Positions 61,104-64,000 of a DNA stretch of 64,000 nucleotides are shown piece after piece. The notes under the pieces are model-generated. The model searched no databases. It had not been told where the DNA came from and saw only the letters and a program-made list of their open reading frames with translations. The stretch is from Mesorhizobium kowhaii (GTDB lineage: Bacteria; Pseudomonadota; Alphaproteobacteria; Rhizobiales; Rhizobiaceae). The position numbers and the translations under genes were made by a program. Each line of letters begins with the position of its first letter. Positions within the stretch are counted from its first letter, which is position 1. The stretch lies in contig NZ_MZXV01000019.1 in assembly GCF_003253745.1 (NCBI RefSeq), positions 115,946 to 179,945 on the forward strand, in the 5' to 3' direction.

Positions 61104-61277
61104 CGGGAGACCGCAAGGATCGTCCAGGAATTCCCGGATTGAAGGCACTGGAATCCGTTTTCGCGTCAGCTGACGCAGTGGACCGTCTTGCATGGCGCTT
61201 GCGGAAAGCTAAAGTCGGCGCCGGATTTCCTGCAAGCCCGGCCCCTGTCCGGGCCATTCAATTTCCGGGAGTGTGTC

Positions 61278-62075
61278 ATGACCAAATCGAAACTGCTGCT
61301 GGCCGGCCTGCTTGCCCTCATCCTGGCGCCCGTCGCCGCATTCGCGCAGGCGCTGCCCGATCTCGGCGGCAAGAAGGTGGTGGTGGTGACCGAAAACGCC
61401 TATCCGCCGCTGCAGTTCATCGATGCCAAGACGGGAAAACAGATCGGCTGGGAATATGACGCGATGAACGAGATCGCCAAGCGGCTGAACTTCACCGTCG
61501 AGTACCAGAACACCTCCTGGGACGCGATGATCCAGGCGGTTTCCGACAACCAGTACAACATCGGCATGACCGGCATCACCATCAAGGACGACCGCAAGCA
61601 GAAGGTCGATTTCTCCGACCCCTATATGCGCTCGGAACAGTTCATGCTGGTGCGCGGCGACGAAAGCCGCTTCACCGACGCCAAAACCTTCGGCGCCTTC
61701 AAGGACGGACTGATCGGCGCCCAGGCCGGCACGACGCCCTTCTACACCGCCGTCTACAGCGTGCTCGACGGCAATGAGCAGAACCCGCGCATCAAACTGT
61801 TCGAGACTTTTGGCGCCACGGTGCAGGCGCTGAAGTCCGGCGACGTCGATGTCGTGTTGACAGACGGCACCGCGGGCAAGGGCTATGTCGACGCTTCCGA
61901 GGGCAAGCTGAAGCTGATCGGCGGGCCGCTCGGCACCGAGGATTTCGGGTTTATCTTCCCGAAGGGTTCCGATCTGGTGAAGCCGGTCAACGCAGCAATC
62001 GCGGTGCTGAAAGCGGACGGCACGTTCGACACGCTCAACAAGAAATGGTTCCTTGATTACAAGATGGGGCAGTAG
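61278..62075 (+). CDS. amino-acid ABC transporter substrate-binding protein
   Basis: A 265-residue periplasmic protein with a signal peptide (about 1-22, ending AFAQ). The SBP_bac_3 fold opens VVVVTENAYPPLQFIDAKTGKQIGWEYDAMNEIAKRLN and continues with NIGMTGITIKDDRKQKVDFSDPY, typical for polar amino-acid binding. The ATG at 61278 gives the signal peptide; a longer frame has no export signal. The permease gene follows after 224 bases, with a repeat between. No ATPase gene is adjacent. Confidence 0.93.
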   Translation: MTKSKLLLAGLLALILAPVAAFAQALPDLGGKKVVVVTENAYPPLQFIDAKTGKQIGWEYDAMNEIAKRLNFTVEYQNTSWDAMIQAVSDNQYNIGMTGITIKDDRKQKVDFSDPYMRSEQFMLVRGDESRFTDAKTFGAFKDGLIGAQAGTTPFYTAVYSVLDGNEQNPRIKLFETFGATVQALKSGDVDVVLTDGTAGKGYVDASEGKLKLIGGPLGTEDFGFIFPKGSDLVKPVNAAIAVLKADGTFDTLNKKWFLDYKMGQ

Positions 62076-62130
62076 TTCGTCTTGGTGCGCGCGTGGGGTG
62101 ATGCTAGCGCGCTGACTCTGCGCTTGAACA

Positions 62131-62279
62131 CCCCCCTCTGTCCTGCCGGACATCTCCCCCGCAAGGGGGGAGATCAGATGTCGCCTCGACTTTCGGCAAT
62201 CGCCTATGTTGTAGCGCCGCCTGCGGAGCTGCCGATCTCCCCCCTTGCGGGGGAGATAGCCGGGAGGCCAGAGGGGGGT
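62131..62279. repeat. short MITE-like element with inverted ends
   Basis: The left end is CCCCCCTCTGTCCTGCCGG; the right end CCGGGAGGCCAGAGGGGGG is its imperfect reverse complement. The interior has two CTCCCCC..GGGGGAG hairpins. It separates the substrate-binding and permease genes of one ABC importer. Related to 22758-22968. Confidence 0.75.
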
Positions 62280-62299
62280 GCCTTGGTGCAGTCCTTCTG

Positions 62300-63109
62300 A
62301 TGCAGGCCCCTTCCTCTTCCAAATCCGACTTCCCTTGGTGGCTCGTCGTGGCCGTGGCCATCGCGATTGCGGTGGCCGTCTTCGTCGCGACCAGCGACCT
62401 CTACGCCCAGGTTTTCGCCACCGTCGCCAAGGGCATCGGCATCACCGTCTTCGTCACCGTGGTTGCCTTCGTGCTGGCGTCCGCCATCGGACTGGGCATT
62501 TCGCTGATGGGGCTGTCGGGCTCGCGCTGGCTACGCCAGGTCGCCCGCTTCTATGTCGAGATCATCCGCGGCGTGCCGATCCTGGTGCTGTTGTTCTGGA
62601 TCGCCTTCGTCGGCGCGCCGGCCTTTGTCGCGGGTTGGAACGCGCTGACCGCGCCGCTGCAGAATGCCGGCCTGCTGGGCGAATTGCTGGTGCGCGACGT
62701 GTCGCTCTTGTGGCGCGCCATCATGGCGCTGACCATCGGTTACTCGGCCTTCATCTCGGAGGTCTTTCGGGCCGGCATCCAGGCGGTCGAGAAAGGCCAG
62801 ATCGAAGCGGCGAAAGCTCTCGGACTGACACGCGCGCAACGCTTCCGGCTGATCGTGTTTCCGCAGGCGATCCGCACCATCCTGCCGCCGCTCGGCAATG
62901 ATTTCGTCGCTCTGGTCAAGGATTCCTCGCTGGTCTCGGTGCTCGGCGTCGCCGACATCACGCAGATGGGCAAGGTCTATGCCGCCGGCTCGTTCCGCTT
63001 CTTCGAGACCTATTCGATCGTCGCCTATGTCTATCTCATCCTGACCGTCGGCCTGTCGCTGGCTTTGCGGGCGCTGGAACGGCGGTTGCGCCGCCAGCAC
63101 GAGGAATAG
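62300..63109 (+). CDS. amino-acid ABC transporter permease
   Basis: A 269-residue HisM/GlnP-type permease with about five to six helices. The EAA loop is GQIEAAKALGLTRAQRFRLIVFPQAIRTILPPLGNDFVALVKDSS, and the EIIRGVPILVLLFWIAF segment is family-typical. It works with the substrate-binding protein upstream. The ATPase needed for transport is not in the window; it could be shared or lie elsewhere. Confidence 0.94.
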   Translation: MQAPSSSKSDFPWWLVVAVAIAIAVAVFVATSDLYAQVFATVAKGIGITVFVTVVAFVLASAIGLGISLMGLSGSRWLRQVARFYVEIIRGVPILVLLFWIAFVGAPAFVAGWNALTAPLQNAGLLGELLVRDVSLLWRAIMALTIGYSAFISEVFRAGIQAVEKGQIEAAKALGLTRAQRFRLIVFPQAIRTILPPLGNDFVALVKDSSLVSVLGVADITQMGKVYAAGSFRFFETYSIVAYVYLILTVGLSLALRALERRLRRQHEE

Positions 63110-63141
63110 GTTTTGAACCAGGACAGCGGTATCTTGCTTTT

Positions 63142-63189
63142 ATGCATGTCGTCGTCCCAAACCGCTGCGCACTTTTGGGCGACATGCAT
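63142..63189. repeat. palindromic repeat family A, copy 5
   Basis: ATGCATGTCGTCGTCC...GGGCGACATGCAT between the permease and methyltransferase genes. Confidence 0.92.
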
Positions 63190-63210
63190 TAGCTGGGAGA
63201 AGCACGACCT

Positions 63211-63846
63211 ATGATCGTCGACAAAGCCAATGCGGCGCTGGATTCCGTCTACACGGCCGATACGCCGGAAGCGCTGGCCGAGGCCTATGCCGCATGGGCC
63301 GCGACCTATGACAGCGAGACCGCGTCGCTCGGATATTTGCTGCCTTTCCTGATCACCGCCTGGGTGGCGCGCCACGTGCCGGCGGGCGAAGGGCCGCTGC
63401 TCGATGCCGGTTGCGGCACCGGCCTGTCGGGACCGTCGCTGAAGGCGCTCGGTTACAACGATATTGCCGGTCTCGACCTCTCCGACAACATGCTGAAAAT
63501 CGCCGGCAGCCGCAATGCCTACAGCGAGCTCAAACAGGCGATGCTGGGCGGACCGCTGCCGTGGCCGGATGACCATTTCCGCGCCTTCTTCTCGACGGGC
63601 GTGTTCACCATCAGCCATGCGCCGGCATCGGGCCTGCATGAGCTGGTGCGCATCACCAGGAAGGGCGGGCACGCCATCTTCACCGTGCGCGACCAGGTTT
63701 TTGCGAACGGCGGGTTCCAGGCTGTTTTCGACGAACTGGAGCAGGCGAAAAAATGGCGGCCGGTCGAGCAGAGCCCGTGGTTCCGGTGCTACGCGATCGC
63801 CGAGCCCGACGCGCTGGTGAAGACTTTTGTCTTCGAGGTAGTTTGA
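63211..63846 (+). CDS. class I SAM-dependent methyltransferase
   Basis: A 211-residue methyltransferase. SAM motif I is LLDAGCGTGLSGPSL, then DLSDNMLKIAGSRN (acidic end of strand 2) and the FFSTGVFTISHAP post-motif region. The opening SVYTADTPEALAEAYAAWAATYDSE is common in Williams-Beuren-like or cobalamin-type small methyltransferases of rhizobia. The substrate is unknown. The gene has GGGAGAAG upstream and is followed by the IS end. Confidence 0.9.
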   Translation: MIVDKANAALDSVYTADTPEALAEAYAAWAATYDSETASLGYLLPFLITAWVARHVPAGEGPLLDAGCGTGLSGPSLKALGYNDIAGLDLSDNMLKIAGSRNAYSELKQAMLGGPLPWPDDHFRAFFSTGVFTISHAPASGLHELVRITRKGGHAIFTVRDQVFANGGFQAVFDELEQAKKWRPVEQSPWFRCYAIAEPDALVKTFVFEVV

Positions 63847-63872
63847 GGGACGCATCTTTCCTTCTCCCACAA

Positions 63873-64000
63873 GGGGCCTGTTGCGTAATTCGCTGGTTGT
63901 GATTCTCTGAGACAGAAGCTCGGAGGACATCAGGATGGCAGTGAAGCGGACGGGTCAGTTGAGCTTGGCGGAGGCTTTTCTGGGCACCAAGCTTGTGGGC
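63873..64000 (+). mobile_element. left end of an IS5-type insertion sequence (truncated by window edge)
   Basis: The probable terminal repeat region begins near GGGGCCTGTTGCGTAATTC (about 63873). The transposase start follows at 63935. The element runs beyond the window, so its right end, length and target duplication cannot be seen. Confidence 0.65.
63935..64000 (+). CDS. IS5-family transposase, N-terminal 22 codons (partial)
   Basis: The visible residues begin MAVKRTGQLSLAEAFLG, which resembles the N terminus of IS5-group transposases common in rhizobia. AGGA precedes the ATG. The DDE catalytic residues lie beyond the window. It is the only mobile-element gene in the window. Confidence 0.65.
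   Translation, partial: MAVKRTGQLSLAEAFLGTKLVG

Overview
The window is GC-rich alphaproteobacterial chromosome. It is most likely from Mesorhizobium or a close relative in the Phyllobacteriaceae. The grounds are the gene set (ialB-type, Omp19-type, DUF1127, DUF2794, DUF1236, ceramidase-family and TCA operon genes), rhizobial-type start codons and overlaps, and dense intergenic palindromic repeats of the kind found in rhizobia. It is almost entirely core chromosome. No prophage, CRISPR array, tRNA or rRNA is visible, and one insertion sequence begins at the right edge.

Layout. 1-16.9 kb: a START-like protein, then leftward ffh, chorismate mutase and rpsP; a DUF1236 SH3 protein, a zinc metallopeptidase, an amine oxidase, a lytic transglycosylase and argG; a LysE exporter; rlmN followed by three overlapping small membrane-protein genes that look like tandem paralogues; a methionine-rich secreted protein; ialB; a YkvA protein, pterin dehydratase, LMW phosphatase and thpR. 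16.2-24.7 kb: a GDSL esterase divergent from a YbbA/YbbP-type ABC system, a Bax inhibitor-1 protein, an acetyltransferase, DUF2794, a 0.7 kb spacer with a candidate small RNA and a MITE-like repeat, a DUF1223 protein and a ceramidase-family protein. 24.7-37.6 kb: acnA divergent from ccmAB-ccmDG (ccmC is missing), then small metabolic enzymes and the leftward dapF-mtaB-ftsY-yciB cluster. 37.6-54.1 kb: an MBL hydrolase, the Omp19-like lipoprotein, zapE, and the TCA operon mdh-sucC-(cupin-DUF1579)-sucD-sucA-sucB-(two secreted unknowns)-SDR-lpdA. 54.1-64 kb: a TraB/GumN protein, xerC, rimM-trmD, a TauE exporter, rplS with a structured leader, ohr-ohrR, an amino-acid ABC importer, a methyltransferase and the start of an IS5-type element.

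Functional links. The suc operon with acnA covers aconitase through malate dehydrogenase except isocitrate dehydrogenase, succinate dehydrogenase and fumarase. ffh and ftsY make the protein-targeting pair. rpsP, rimM, trmD and rplS are often one operon, but here rpsP lies 56 kb away on the other strand. Regulatory sites that can be proposed are an Irr-like palindrome between acnA and ccmA, an OhrR-type operator before ohr, a perfect 14-bp inverted repeat before the DUF1127 gene, and hairpins in the rplS leader.

I found no clearly new multi-gene system. The best leads are the three-paralogue membrane operon behind rlmN, the ccm locus without ccmC, the Met-rich secreted protein, the rplS leader, the terminated RNA candidate near 22.6 kb, and the shared-core palindrome families. 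All functional calls come from reading motifs in the sequence; no database search was run.
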